This document shows, piece after piece, positions 16,865-26,797 of a stretch of DNA of 64,000 bases. The DNA is taken from NCBI RefSeq assembly GCF_009380165.1, contig NZ_WHUF01000009.1, forward strand, positions 62,001 to 126,000, in the 5' to 3' direction. This DNA is from Rugamonas rivuli. Lineage in GTDB: Bacteria > Pseudomonadota > Gammaproteobacteria > Burkholderiales > Burkholderiaceae_D. Position numbers and translations under genes: made by a program. Under the pieces are notes generated by a model. It ran no database searches. It was not told the DNA's origin and saw only the letters and a list, made by a program, of their open reading frames with translations. Numbering within the stretch: position 1 is the stretch's first letter; every line of letters starts with the position of its first letter.

Positions 16865-17773
16865 TCATTCTGACACACTTTGTTGCTCAAGAACACTAGC
16901 AAGCCAGTCGACAAACACCCGCACCCGTGGCGACAGGTGGCGGTTGTGGGCATAAATGATACTCAGCGGTAGCGGCGCGGGCCGCCATGCGGGCAGGACT
17001 TCTTCCAGCTGGCCGGTGGCCAGCAGCGTGCCCAGGCCCCGGCGCGGCATCTGGATCAGGCCCAGTCCGGCCAGGCAGGCGGCCAGATAAGCCTCGGTGC
17101 CGCTGACCGACACCTGGCTGCGCATGGGTAGGGTGCGGGCGATGCCGTCGGCGTCGACATATTCCCAATCGAGGTCGCGCCCGCTCTGGCTGGAGAAAAA
17201 GTTGACCGCCGTGTGCTGGCGCAAGTCGTCCAGCGTCTGCGGCCGGCCGTGGCGGGCCAGGTAGGCGGGCGAGGCGACGTTGATCTGCTCCATCGCATCG
17301 ATGCGCCTGGCCACCAGCGTGGAATCGCGCAGCGTGCCGCCGCGCACCGCGCAATCGATGCCTTCGCCGACCAGGTCGACGAAGCGGTCGTTCGAGCCCA
17401 GCCGCACCTGGATCTGCGGGTGGCGCTGGAAAAAGTCCGGCAGCGCCGGGATCACGTACAGGTGCGCCAGCCGCTCCGGCAGGTCGACCCGCACCGCGCC
17501 GCTGAGCAGCCGGCCGTCGCCGGCGAACAGGCCGTTCAGGTTCTCCAGGTCGTTGAGCAGGGCGGTGCAGCGCTCCAGGTATTGCGCGCCTTCCACTGTC
17601 AGGCTGACCTTGCGCGTGGTGCGCTGGAGCAGGCGCACGCCCAGCTGCTGCTCGATGGCTTGCACGGCGTTGGTGACGGTGGGTTTGGGCAGGTCCAGCT
17701 GCTCGGCGGCCTGCGTAAAACTTTTGCAGTCGGCCACCGCCCGGAAGATCTGCATGGCCTTGAACTGGTCCAT
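16865..17773 (-). CDS. LysR-family transcriptional regulator
   Basis: 302 residues. The N-terminal winged helix-turn-helix is clear (MDQFKAMQIFRAVADCKSFTQAAEQLDLPKPTVTNAVQAIEQQLGVRLLQRTTRKVSLTVEG, quoted here only as its start and end motifs MDQFKAMQIF and RLLQRTTRKVSLT). A type 2 periplasmic-binding-like effector domain follows. It is divergent from an aldo/keto reductase gene across a 101-bp intergenic region, the usual arrangement of a LysR regulator with its target. That target assignment is inferred from position only. The M28 peptidase gene follows 28 bp downstream and may be read from the same transcript. Confidence 0.92.
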   Translation of the reverse strand: MDQFKAMQIFRAVADCKSFTQAAEQLDLPKPTVTNAVQAIEQQLGVRLLQRTTRKVSLTVEGAQYLERCTALLNDLENLNGLFAGDGRLLSGAVRVDLPERLAHLYVIPALPDFFQRHPQIQVRLGSNDRFVDLVGEGIDCAVRGGTLRDSTLVARRIDAMEQINVASPAYLARHGRPQTLDDLRQHTAVNFFSSQSGRDLDWEYVDADGIARTLPMRSQVSVSGTEAYLAACLAGLGLIQMPRRGLGTLLATGQLEEVLPAWRPAPLPLSIIYAHNRHLSPRVRVFVDWLASVLEQQSVSE

Positions 17774-17874
17774 GATTGTTAGCTATGTTCGAATAAAGTA
17801 ATAGGTTTTACGGTATTTATTGTTGCAATCGATAATAGCATACTGAATCCACTCGTTCACCACCTTGGAGATTC

Positions 17875-18876
<1,002 letters not shown>

Positions 18877-19018
18877 TATATCGGATAAGCGGATGAATTT
18901 GTGCGGATATTTGCGCTTTTATATCTGAAAAATTAATCCTAATATGACTCCATCGACGACGCAAAGCCGGTTGGCACTCAGAACTGGGCGCCACACTTAA
19001 TCTGACAAGGAGCATCAA

Positions 19019-19315
19019 ATGAACGCCAAATCCATCATCGCATCGGTTTCCCTGCTGCTGGCCGTGGGCGCAGCCAACGCCCAGGGCCCTGTTGAACAGA
19101 ACGAGGCCACCGCCGACATCGCCTACATCAACCCGGCCCCGAGCACCGTCACCCGCGCCCAGGTCAAGTCCGAGACCCTGGCCGCCATCAAGGCCGGCGC
19201 GCTGGAGCAGAATGAAGCCACCGCCGACATCGCCTACCAGGCCCCACGCGCCAAGACGCCGTATGTCGACGCGCAACTGGCCGCCAAGGCCGTCAAAGGC
19301 AATAGCGCGCAATAA
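19019..19315 (+). CDS. Small secreted protein, DUF4148-like, with duplicated motif
   Basis: 98 residues with a clear signal peptide (MNAKSIIASVSLLLAVGAANAQ). The middle segment STVTRAQVKSETLAAIKAGAL resembles the DUF4148 core common in small exported proteins of Burkholderiales. The motif EQNEATADIAY occurs twice, before and after that core, so the mature protein is flanked by an internal repeat. The ATG is preceded by AAGGAGCATCAA, a strong ribosome binding site. A strong intrinsic terminator follows, so it is probably monocistronic. Function is unknown. Confidence 0.85.
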   Translation: MNAKSIIASVSLLLAVGAANAQGPVEQNEATADIAYINPAPSTVTRAQVKSETLAAIKAGALEQNEATADIAYQAPRAKTPYVDAQLAAKAVKGNSAQ

Positions 19316-19333
19316 ATCAGGCTGTTGCAAACA

Positions 19334-19375
19334 GGGGCGCCGCGATGCAGATCGCGGCGCCCCTTGGCATTTTTT
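19334..19375 (+). terminator. Intrinsic terminator after the small secreted protein gene
   Basis: GGGGCGCCGCGAT (19334-19346), loop GCAG, perfect complement ATCGCGGCGCCCC (19351-19363), then TTGGCATTTTTT. This is a 13-bp GC-rich stem with a T-rich tail a few bases further on. Confidence 0.85.
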
Positions 19376-19461
19376 GATGCTGAATTTGCAAATAAACGAC
19401 AGTCCCGGCGTCACAATTCGGGTATTCTGGTTTCCACAAGACAATACGGAGACTCTGTACC

Positions 19462-21057
19462 ATGAATAAGTTGTCCTTCCAACAGAAGCTCTGGGTACCG
19501 TTGATTTGCAGCCTGCTCTGCATCACCGCCATCTTCATCTATCAAACCCTGCAGATGCGCGACGTGCGCATCGAAGAACGCCAGATCGACCTGATGAACC
19601 TGGACGATGCCGGCCTCAGCGTCCTCAAGCTGTACGGCGACAAGGCCACCTCCGGCGCCCTGAGCAAGGAAGACGCGCAGAAACAGGCCATGGCTGTCAT
19701 CAAGGGCCTGCGCTTCGGCAAGGACGGCTACATCACCATCACGCAGGGCACGCGCTCGCTGATGAATCCGTTCAAGGCGGAAAACGACGGCAAGGACATG
19801 GCCGATTTCAAGGACCCGAACGGCGTCTATCTGTACCGCGACATCGCCGCCGCCGGCGCCAAGCCGGAGGGTGGCGGCTTCGTGCGCTATTCCTGGACCC
19901 GGCCGAACACCAAGGACCCGGTGCCGAAGATGAGCCGCGTGGTCCACTTCGCGCAGTGGGACTGGGACCTGGTCACGGGCGCCTACATCGACGACATCGA
20001 CACCGCCTTCTACCAGTCGCTGTACAAATCGGCCGGCGTGCTGGCGCTGGTGTGCCTGGTGCTGTGGGCGATCGTCAGCATGGTCAACAAGAGCTTGCGC
20101 CACACCATCGGCGGCGATCCCGAGTATGTCAGCGAGATCGCCCAGCAGATCGCCGGCGGCGACCTCAGCGCCAGCATCAAGACCCATGAATCGGACCGCG
20201 CCAGCATCCTGTACGGCATGAAGTCCATGCAGGCGCGGCTGGCCGACACCATCGGCGAGATCCGCCGCAGCGCGGACACCATCGCCACCGCGTCGGGCGA
20301 GATCGCCTCGGGCAATATGGATTTGTCGGCGCGCACCGAATCGCAGGCCAGCTCGCTGGAAGAGACGGCCGCTTCGATGGAAGAGCTGACCTCGACCGTG
20401 AACCAGAACGCCGACAACGCGGTGCAGGCCAACCAGCTGGTGCTGTCGGCTTCGTCGGTGGCGGAGAAGGGCGGCCGCGTGGTGTCGCAGGTGGTGCAGA
20501 CCATGGACACCATCAATGCTTCGGCCACGCGCATTGTGGACATCATCAGCGTGATCGACGGCATCGCCTTCCAGACCAACATCCTGGCCTTGAACGCGGC
20601 GGTGGAAGCGGCGCGCGCGGGCGAGCAGGGACGCGGGTTCGCGGTGGTGGCGTCCGAGGTGCGCAACCTGGCCCAGCGGTCGGCCGGCGCGGCCAAGGAA
20701 ATCAAGGAGCTGATCAACGCGTCGGTGGAGAGCATCAACGCCGGCAGCGCGCTGGTGGCGGAGGCCGGCACGACGATGGATCAGGTGGTGGCCAGCGTGT
20801 CGCGGGTGACGCAGATCATGTCGGCGATCACCGAGGCGTCGAGCGAGCAGAGCACGGGTATCGGCCACGTCAACATGGCGATCACGGAGATGGATTCGGT
20901 GACGCAGCAGAATGCCGCGCTGGTGGAAGAGGCTGCGGCGGCCGCCGGCAGCATGCAGGAGCAGGCGGGCAATCTGGCCGAGCTGGTCAGCCGGTTCAGG
21001 CTGAGCGGCGACCAGGCCGCCAGCGGCAAGCGCTCCAGCCGCCTGGCCTTGCGTTAA
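19462..21057 (+). CDS. Methyl-accepting chemotaxis protein with single Cache sensor
   Basis: 531 residues. An N-terminal membrane segment (LWVPLICSLLCITAIFIYQ) is followed by a periplasmic single-Cache domain (FGKDGYITITQGTRSLMNPF, FAQWDWDLVTGAYIDD). A second membrane segment (AGVLALVCLVLWAIVSMV), a HAMP region and the cytoplasmic signalling domain with the invariant hairpin tip [20 protein letters not shown] complete the protein. It signals ligand binding to CheA/CheW. No C-terminal CheR-docking pentapeptide is present. CGGAGA precedes the ATG. The signalling domain is nearly identical to that of the opposite-strand receptor at 21528-23108. Confidence 0.96.
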   Translation: MNKLSFQQKLWVPLICSLLCITAIFIYQTLQMRDVRIEERQIDLMNLDDAGLSVLKLYGDKATSGALSKEDAQKQAMAVIKGLRFGKDGYITITQGTRSLMNPFKAENDGKDMADFKDPNGVYLYRDIAAAGAKPEGGGFVRYSWTRPNTKDPVPKMSRVVHFAQWDWDLVTGAYIDDIDTAFYQSLYKSAGVLALVCLVLWAIVSMVNKSLRHTIGGDPEYVSEIAQQIAGGDLSASIKTHESDRASILYGMKSMQARLADTIGEIRRSADTIATASGEIASGNMDLSARTESQASSLEETAASMEELTSTVNQNADNAVQANQLVLSASSVAEKGGRVVSQVVQTMDTINASATRIVDIISVIDGIAFQTNILALNAAVEAARAGEQGRGFAVVASEVRNLAQRSAGAAKEIKELINASVESINAGSALVAEAGTTMDQVVASVSRVTQIMSAITEASSEQSTGIGHVNMAITEMDSVTQQNAALVEEAAAAAGSMQEQAGNLAELVSRFRLSGDQAASGKRSSRLALR

Positions 21058-21060
21058 AAA

Positions 21061-21498
21061 TTATTTGCTGGGGGCGGTAGTGTCGGAGCCGGCCGGTTCC
21101 AGCACCGCCGCTTCGAATACCAGCTTGTTGCCATCCACCCGGAACACGCCGATCAACTCGCCGCCGTCGCCCTTGACGTCCGGATATTGCGTGCAGCTCT
21201 GGGTTTCAACCTGCCACATCTCCTTGCCGGCGCGTAGCGTCCAGACGTTGTCGCCGCCGGACAGCAGTTCGATCTCCACTTCATCGGCCGGCATGTCGGT
21301 CAACTCGATGCGGCGCAGGCATTCCGGCAGCCGCTGCATGATCAGCTCGACGCTGCTGTTCTTGCTCCAGAAGTGCTTTTGCGCGCGGTGCAGCGTCAGG
21401 GCGTGATTGCCGGTGCTGCCGTCCGCATAGTACGAGGCCGTGTCGTCGACGCAAGCCGTCAGCAGCAGGGAGGTCAGGACTATCAGGATCTTGCGCAT
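21061..21498 (-). CDS. Putative lipoprotein
   Basis: 145 residues. The signal peptide ends in a lipobox (MRKILIVLTSLLLTAC, lipidated Cys at residue 16), so the mature protein should be membrane-anchored in the periplasm or outer membrane. The remainder is small and soluble, with two further Cys (PECLRR, TQSCTQY) that could form a disulfide. I do not recognise the family. Its stop is 3 bp from the stop of the convergent chemotaxis receptor. It lies 29 bp downstream of a second receptor on the same strand and may be co-transcribed with it. Confidence 0.8.
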   Translation of the reverse strand: MRKILIVLTSLLLTACVDDTASYYADGSTGNHALTLHRAQKHFWSKNSSVELIMQRLPECLRRIELTDMPADEVEIELLSGGDNVWTLRAGKEMWQVETQSCTQYPDVKGDGGELIGVFRVDGNKLVFEAAVLEPAGSDTTAPSK

Positions 21499-21527
21499 GG
21501 GCCGGGGCTTTCCGTTGGTGATGAATG

Positions 21528-23108
21528 CTATCGATTGCGTAACATTATAGCGGTCCCCGGCGCCGCGCCGGTTTTGAAGAAGCCCACCACCTGCGCCAGC
21601 GTCGCCGCCTGCTCCTGCATGCTCTGCGAAGCCGCCGCCGCCTGCTCCACCAGCGCCGCGTTCTGCTGCGTCACCTCGTCCATCTGCGTGATCGCCATGT
21701 TGATCTGCTCGATGCCCATGGTCTGCTCCTGGCTGGCCGAGGTGATCTCGCCCATGATGTCGGTCACGCGCCGGATGCTGTCGACGATGTCGCCCATGGT
21801 CTGGCCCGCCTCGCCGACCAGCCGCGAGCCGTCGTCCACATTGGCTACCGAGGCCGAGATCAGCTCCTTGATCTCCTTGGCCGCCGCCGCGCTGCGCTGC
21901 GCCAGGTTGCGCACCTCGGACGCCACCACCGCAAAGCCGCGTCCCTGCTCGCCCGCGCGCGCCGCTTCCACGGCCGCATTCAGGGCCAGGATATTGGTCT
22001 GGAAGGCGATGCCGTCGATGACGGCGATGATGTCGACGATCTTGCGCGACGAGGCGTTGATGCTGCCCATGGTGTCCACCACCTGCGCGACGATGGCGCC
22101 GCCCTTGGTCGCCACTTCCGACGCGCTGCGCGCCAGCGTGTTGGCCTGGCGCGCGTTGTCGGCGTTCTGTTTGACGGTGGAAGTCAGCTGCTCCATCGAC
22201 GATGCGGTTTCCTCCAGCGAGCTGGCTTGCTCCTCGGTGCGCGAGGACAGGTCCAGGTTGCCGGCGGCGATTTCATTGGATGCGGTGGCGATGGTGTCCG
22301 TACCTTGCCGTACTTTGCCGACCACGGTGAGCAGGCTGTCGTTCATCGACTTGAGGGCGCTGAGCAGGCGGCCCGTTTCATCGGTGGCACTGGCGTCGAT
22401 GTGCGAGGACAGGTCGCCCGACGCCACCGTCTCGGCCACGTCCACCGCCGCGTTCAGCGGCACCGTGATCGAGCGCGTGATGAACCAGGCCACGCCGCAG
22501 CCCAGCGCCATCGCCATCGCGCCCAGGCCCAGCTGCACCAGTTGGGCGTTGCGCAGCACTGCCTCGACTTCATCGCCAGCCTGCCTGGCCTGTGCGGTTT
22601 CGTAGACGAGGATGTCGTCGAGCGCCTTCAGCACGCCCTTCAGGCTGGGCGCCGCGACCTGGGTCAGGTAGGACGTGGCGTCCTGGATCTCGCCCTCCTT
22701 GCGCAGCTCGATCACCTTGTTGTTCTTGGCCGCGCCTTCCTTCAGCAGGCCGTCCAGCGTGGCCAGCATGGCTTTTTCCTTGTCGTCGGCGATGTGCTCC
22801 GTCAGGATCTTCTTCGCTTCGCCATACTTCTTGCGCGACTCGCCGATCTTCTCCAGCTCCGCGTGGACTTCCGCCGTGCTGGGCACGACCACGATGTTGG
22901 TCAGCGACAGCGTGATGTTGCGCACGTTGTCCACCATGCGGTTGGCGGCCTCCATCTTGACGTTCTTGTCGTCGATGATGTCGTGCGTGCGGTTGCCGAT
23001 GCGGCTCATGGAGCTGAGCCCCAGCACGATCACCGCGACCAGCAGCGCCAGGACAATGGCGAATCCGACGCCTAGGCGGGTTCCGATTTTTACGTGGTCG
23101 AACGACAT
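21528..23108 (-). CDS. Methyl-accepting chemotaxis protein with four-helix-bundle sensor
   Basis: 526 residues. The N-terminal membrane segment ([20 protein letters not shown]) is followed by a ~150-residue all-helical periplasmic sensor typical of the 4HB_MCP fold. A second membrane segment ([20 protein letters not shown]), HAMP and the MCP signalling domain follow, with the tip [20 protein letters not shown]. The ligand cannot be predicted from sequence. The signalling domain shares long, nearly identical stretches with the receptor at 19462-21057 on the other strand. A terminator for the upstream gene lies just before its start. Confidence 0.96.
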   Translation of the reverse strand: MSFDHVKIGTRLGVGFAIVLALLVAVIVLGLSSMSRIGNRTHDIIDDKNVKMEAANRMVDNVRNITLSLTNIVVVPSTAEVHAELEKIGESRKKYGEAKKILTEHIADDKEKAMLATLDGLLKEGAAKNNKVIELRKEGEIQDATSYLTQVAAPSLKGVLKALDDILVYETAQARQAGDEVEAVLRNAQLVQLGLGAMAMALGCGVAWFITRSITVPLNAAVDVAETVASGDLSSHIDASATDETGRLLSALKSMNDSLLTVVGKVRQGTDTIATASNEIAAGNLDLSSRTEEQASSLEETASSMEQLTSTVKQNADNARQANTLARSASEVATKGGAIVAQVVDTMGSINASSRKIVDIIAVIDGIAFQTNILALNAAVEAARAGEQGRGFAVVASEVRNLAQRSAAAAKEIKELISASVANVDDGSRLVGEAGQTMGDIVDSIRRVTDIMGEITSASQEQTMGIEQINMAITQMDEVTQQNAALVEQAAAASQSMQEQAATLAQVVGFFKTGAAPGTAIMLRNR

Positions 23109-23132
23109 GGCGGTATTCCTTCCGTGGATAGC

Positions 23133-23177
23133 AAAAAACGGGTGCTCAAGGAACTCGATTGTTCCTCAAACACCCGT
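23133..23177 (-). terminator. Intrinsic terminator after the F420-reductase-like gene
   Basis: Read on the minus strand, ACGGGTG pairs with CACCCGT and AGGAAC with GTTCCT across a small internal loop (23138-23177). A run of six T (the A run at 23133-23138 on plus) follows. It ends transcription from the 23230-23829 gene before the chemotaxis receptor. Confidence 0.75.
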
Positions 23178-23229
23178 CCGTGTCACTGGAATGCTGGGTC
23201 TGTCGCGGTGCTGCAACGTTGATTCAACG

Positions 23230-23829
23230 TTAAGCGTGGCGCACGAGGTTCAGCACCGGCAGTGGCCCGCCGGGGAATTGCGCCAGCCGTCCGCCGCCGT
23301 CCAGCGTGCCCAGGTCGATGCCGGCGTAGCCCAGTTGTTCGATCAGCTTGGCGACGGTTTGCTTGGCGTCGGCATCGTCGCCCGAATAGAACAGCACGCG
23401 GCGCCCGCCCTCCGCCTGCGGATCGGTGGCCAACAGCGCGGCGACCAGGTGATTGAAGGCCTTGACCACGCGCGCCCCCGGCAGCAGCCCAGCAACGACG
23501 GTACTCGAAGCCCGGCCGGCCAGGTCGACCGCCTGGAACGACGGCGCCTCGATGGCGTTGTTGGCGTCGATGACGATGCGGCCGTTCCAGGCTGGCAGGC
23601 CGCGCACCGCGTCGGCAATGCGCCCCCACTGGACGGCGAGGAAGACCACGTCGGCCTTGGCCGCTTCTTCGACGCTGACGGCGGTGATGTGCGGGCCAAG
23701 TTCCGCGGTCAGCGCCGCCAGCGAAGCCGGGCCGCGGCTGTTGGCGATGGAGGCGGCGATGCCGGCACGGGACAGCAAACGGGCGATAGCGGAACCGATG
23801 GCGCCTGCGCCGATGATGGAGATGTTCAT
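23230..23829 (-). CDS. NADPH-dependent F420 reductase-like / NAD(P)-binding oxidoreductase
   Basis: 199 residues from ATG 23829 (MNISIIGAGAIGSAIARLLS); a start 12 codons upstream is possible but gives an unusual N-terminus before the Rossmann strand. The GAGAIGSA dinucleotide-binding loop opens the protein. NSRGP follows at the NADPH phosphate-binding position, then VVFLAVQWGRI, KAFNHLVA and a C-terminal LDGGGRLAQFPGGPLPVLNL motif typical of the F420-dependent NADP reductase-like family. In organisms without F420 such proteins reduce other substrates, so the reaction is unknown. It is divergent from a LysR gene that probably regulates it. Confidence 0.88.
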   Translation of the reverse strand: MNISIIGAGAIGSAIARLLSRAGIAASIANSRGPASLAALTAELGPHITAVSVEEAAKADVVFLAVQWGRIADAVRGLPAWNGRIVIDANNAIEAPSFQAVDLAGRASSTVVAGLLPGARVVKAFNHLVAALLATDPQAEGGRRVLFYSGDDADAKQTVAKLIEQLGYAGIDLGTLDGGGRLAQFPGGPLPVLNLVRHA

Positions 23830-23943
23830 GATGTAGATCACTCGGATGTGGTTGAGATGAACCAAGTATGGTCACTGGCATCCGATAGGGGTAGTATCAG
23901 CCGGGTAACATCACTTTCAAGCAAACGTTGAAGGCAACACACC

Positions 23944-24867
23944 ATGGAAACCCTGTCGAATCTCGAATCGTTTGTGCGCAGCGCGGAAGCGGCCAGCTTT
24001 TCCGCCGCCGCGCGGCGGCTGGCGCTGACGCCGGCGGCGGTCAGCCGCAACGTGGCGCAGCTGGAGCGCAACCTGGGCGTGCGCCTGTTCCAGCGCAGCA
24101 CGCGCGGCCTGACGCTGACCGAGGCGGGTGTACGCTTCCTGCACGCGGTGGGCGCGGGGCTGGACAGCATCCAGGGCGCCATCGCCGACGTGACGACCAA
24201 GGCGGGCGAGCCGGCCGGCGTGCTGAAACTGAGCGTGGCGCCGCGCTTCGGCCGCAAGCAGGTGCTGCCGTTGATGCCGGCCTTCCTGGCGCGCTATCCG
24301 GGCGTGACGCTGGACCTGAGCTTCGACAACCGCCCGGCCGACCTGATCGCCGGCGGCTACGATGCGGCGATAGGCGGCGGCTTCGAGCTGACGCCCGGCG
24401 TGGTGGCGCGCGAGCTGGTGCCCGCGCACATGGTGGTGGTGGCCGCGCCCTCGTATCTGAAAGGCCGCAAGCGGCCAGCCACGCCGGCCGACCTGGCGCA
24501 GCTCGATGCGATCGCGATGCGCTCGCCGGAGAGCGGCAAGGTCAAGGTGCGCAAGATGCGCAACCGTCACGGCGAGGAAATGGCGGCGCAGCTGCGGCCG
24601 CGCGTGTTCATCAACGATCCGGATGCGATCTGCAGCGCGGCCTTGATGGGCATGGGGATCGCCACGCTGGTGGTGGCCGATGTGGTGGAGCACCTGGAAA
24701 GCGGCGCGCTCAAACGCGTGCTGCCGGATTGGTATGAGGATGCCGGCCCGATCTCGCTGTACTTCACGAGCCAGAAACTGCTGCCCGCGAAGACGCGGGC
24801 CTTTGTGGATTTCGTCACCGGCGCGTTCCGCCAGCGGGGGCTGGCGAAACGCTATTCGGCGGTGTGA
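23944..24867 (+). CDS. LysR-family transcriptional regulator
   Basis: 307 residues with the N-terminal helix-turn-helix (METLSNLESFVRSAEAASFS, then LALTPAAVSRNVAQLERNLG) and a LysR substrate-binding domain of the CrgA-like group (VAPRFGRKQVLPLMPAFL, GYDAAIGGGFEL). It is divergent from the F420-reductase-like gene across 114 bp and probably controls it; this is inferred from position. Its stop lies one base from the stop of the convergent ompW gene. Confidence 0.92.
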   Translation: METLSNLESFVRSAEAASFSAAARRLALTPAAVSRNVAQLERNLGVRLFQRSTRGLTLTEAGVRFLHAVGAGLDSIQGAIADVTTKAGEPAGVLKLSVAPRFGRKQVLPLMPAFLARYPGVTLDLSFDNRPADLIAGGYDAAIGGGFELTPGVVARELVPAHMVVVAAPSYLKGRKRPATPADLAQLDAIAMRSPESGKVKVRKMRNRHGEEMAAQLRPRVFINDPDAICSAALMGMGIATLVVADVVEHLESGALKRVLPDWYEDAGPISLYFTSQKLLPAKTRAFVDFVTGAFRQRGLAKRYSAV

Positions 24868-24868
24868 C

Positions 24869-25483
24869 TCAGAAGCGGTAGCCGACGCCGACGCCGACCA
24901 TCAGCGGATCGACCTTGACGCGGCTGACTTTTGCACCGGCGATGAAGACGTCGCTACGGATCTGCACTTTCTTCACATCGAAGTTGACCGACCATTTTTT
25001 ATCGATGGCGTAATCGACGCCCGCTTGCAGCGCCAGGCCGAAGCTGTCATGTTCCAGGCCGCCCTTGCCGCCCAGGATGTCGACCTTGGACATGGTGGTG
25101 TAGTTCACGCCCGCGCCGAGGTAAGGCTTGAACGGCGAGTCGTTCACGAAGTGATATTGCAGCAGCAGCGTAGGCGGCAGGTGCTTGAAGCTGCCGATTT
25201 TTGCGCCGTCCAGCATCACGTCGTGGCGTTGCGGGTAGGTCAGGATCAGTTCCGCCGCGATGTTGGGCGTGAAGAAGTAGGAAACGTCGAATTCCGGGAT
25301 GGTCTTGCTGCTGATGGTCAGACGGTCGGACGCGCCGGTGCCGCCTACCTGGTCGGATTTGTCGGCCGGGTCCAGATGCACCGCGCGCACGCGCACCAGC
25401 CATGGGCTTTCTTCCGCCATTGCGTTGCTGCCTGCTACCAGGCTCAGGGTGGCCAACACTGCTGCTGCTAAAGACTTGCTCAT
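24869..25483 (-). CDS. ompW: Outer membrane protein OmpW
   Basis: 204 residues from ATG 25483 (MSKSLAAAVLATLSLVAGSNAMA), preceded by GAGGAAG at good spacing. OmpW is an eight-stranded outer-membrane barrel for small hydrophobic compounds. Family landmarks are SPWLVRVRAVHLDPADKS, FFTPNIAAELILTYPQRHDV, LPPTLLLQYHF, FKPYLGAGVNYT and the terminal aromatic GVGVGYRF recognised by the BAM complex. An FNR/Anr-like box lies upstream with class II-like spacing to a TAGACT -10 candidate. This agrees with the known oxygen control of ompW in other proteobacteria. Confidence 0.95.
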   Translation of the reverse strand: MSKSLAAAVLATLSLVAGSNAMAEESPWLVRVRAVHLDPADKSDQVGGTGASDRLTISSKTIPEFDVSYFFTPNIAAELILTYPQRHDVMLDGAKIGSFKHLPPTLLLQYHFVNDSPFKPYLGAGVNYTTMSKVDILGGKGGLEHDSFGLALQAGVDYAIDKKWSVNFDVKKVQIRSDVFIAGAKVSRVKVDPLMVGVGVGYRF

Positions 25484-25549
25484 TTCACTTCCTCTTTTGT
25501 CGTCGTTAAGTAACGGAGTGAAGTCTATTGATGCAGCGCAGTAAAAACT

Positions 25550-25563
25550 TTGATCCAAGTCAA
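25550..25563. promoter_or_regulatory. FNR/Anr-type box between ompW and the buf operon
   Basis: TTGATCCAAGTCAA matches the FNR-family palindrome TTGAT-N4-ATCAA with one mismatch and equals the common TTGAT-N4-GTCAA variant. On the minus strand, TAGACT begins 22 nt after the box, so the box would centre near -41.5 of an ompW promoter. The same site is 97 bp upstream of bufA and could also affect that operon. Confidence 0.6.
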
Positions 25564-25659
25564 AAGACAAAATATTTTTAAAAAGTGTGTAAGTAATCGG
25601 GAAGTGGCCGCGACAGAGTCATGCAGCACCAACCTAACTTACCTTTTTTGGAGAATCAC

Positions 25660-25926
25660 ATGAACCACATCACCCGTATCGCAGCAATGGCAGCAACCGT
25701 CGCAACCATGGCCATGTCGGCATCGGCCATCGCCGCCACCACCACCATCAGCGCCGACGACACCGTACACTGCGCAGGCATCAACAGCTGCAAGGGCACC
25801 AGCGATTGCGCCACCGCGGAAAACGCGTGCAAAGGCCAGAACTCCTGCAAGGGCCACGGCTTCCTGGCCACCAAGGCCGGCGCCTGCTTCGCCAAAAAAG
25901 GCAAGATCGTCGACCTGGACAAGTAA
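25660..25926 (+). CDS. bufA: Bufferin-type RiPP metallophore precursor (DUF2282-like, BufA2-like)
   Basis: 88 residues with a signal peptide ([20 protein letters not shown], ending ...ASAIAA). The mature part carries six Cys in Cx[28 protein letters not shown] and GACFAKKG contexts. GGAG lies 6 nt before the ATG. Bufferins are periplasmic copper-buffering peptides whose Cys are modified (thiooxazole formation) by a DUF692/MNIO enzyme with a DUF2063 partner; both genes follow here. The CKG-rich pattern fits the BufA2-type subgroup better than the classical four-Cys DUF2282 bufferin, though this assignment is from memory. The likely role is protection against excess copper. It may be co-regulated with ompW through the shared FNR-like box. 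Confidence 0.85.
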   Translation: MNHITRIAAMAATVATMAMSASAIAATTTISADDTVHCAGINSCKGTSDCATAENACKGQNSCKGHGFLATKAGACFAKKGKIVDLDK

Positions 25927-25936
25927 TCTTCGATGC

Positions 25937-25957
25937 GGCGCCGGCATGTCCGGCGCC
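25937..25957 (+). promoter_or_regulatory. Hairpin between precursor and maturase genes
   Basis: GGCGCCGG (25937-25944), loop CATGT, complement CCGGCGCC (25950-25957): an 8-bp all-GC stem immediately after bufA. It encloses the first possible bufB ATG (25946). There is no T tract. It may stabilise bufA mRNA or attenuate read-through so that precursor exceeds enzyme, as is common in RiPP operons. Confidence 0.55.
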
Positions 25958-25966
25958 ATGCACACC

Positions 25967-26797
25967 ATGACCACTACACTGCTATCGCCGGGCTTCGGGC
26001 TCGGCCTGCGTCCCGCGCACTACAACGACATCATCGCCACGCCGCCTGCGGCGTCGGGCATCGACTGGTTCGAGATCCTGTCCGAGAACTACATGGTCCC
26101 CGGCGGCAAACCGCTGGCGATGCTGGACCGCATACGCCGTGACTATCCGGTGGTGATGCATGGCGTGTCGATGTCCATCGGTACGCCGCAAGGGCCGTCC
26201 GACGACTATCTGCGCGAACTGAAAAAACTGATGCGGCGCGTGGAGCCGCTGTGGGTATCGGACCATCTGTGCTGGACCGGCACGCACGGCGCCAATATGC
26301 ACGACCTGTTCCCGCTGCCGTACACCGAGGAGGCCGTGGCCACCGTGGTGCGCAATGTGCGGCGCGTGCAGGATTACCTGGAACGCCCGCTGTTGCTGGA
26401 GAATGTGTCCAGCTACCTGTCCTTCGATTCGGACACTTTCCAGGAATGGGATTTCGTCGCCGCCGTGGCCGAGGAATCCGACAGCCTGATACTGCTGGAC
26501 GTGAACAACGTCTACGTCAGCAGCGTCAATCACGGATTCAATCCGATCACTTATCTGGATGCGCTGCCTGCGCGGCGCGTGCAGCAGATTCACCTGGCCG
26601 GGCACAGCGTGCAGGAAGGCTGCATCATCGACACCCATGACCAGGCGGTGGCCGATCCGGTGTGGGCCTTGTACGCACAGGCCTTGCGCCGCTTCGGCAA
26701 GGTCGCGACGATGATAGAACGCGACGACAATATCCCGCCGCTGTCCGAGCTGTCGGCCGAGCTGCGGCGCGCGCGCGCCTTTGCGGAGGCGTTATGA
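25967..26797 (+). CDS. bufB: Bufferin-modifying multinuclear non-heme iron oxidase (MNIO, DUF692)
   Basis: 276 residues from ATG 25967 ([20 protein letters not shown]). In-frame ATGs at 25946 and 25958 are possible, but the first lies inside a hairpin. The DUF692 TIM-barrel landmarks are [75 protein letters not shown] and MIERDDNIP. The conserved His, Asp and Glu in these are the iron ligands of the family. It should oxidise Cys residues of the BufA core. It overlaps bufC by 4 bp, implying translational coupling. Confidence 0.92.
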   Translation: MTTTLLSPGFGLGLRPAHYNDIIATPPAASGIDWFEILSENYMVPGGKPLAMLDRIRRDYPVVMHGVSMSIGTPQGPSDDYLRELKKLMRRVEPLWVSDHLCWTGTHGANMHDLFPLPYTEEAVATVVRNVRRVQDYLERPLLLENVSSYLSFDSDTFQEWDFVAAVAEESDSLILLDVNNVYVSSVNHGFNPITYLDALPARRVQQIHLAGHSVQEGCIIDTHDQAVADPVWALYAQALRRFGKVATMIERDDNIPPLSELSAELRRARAFAEAL

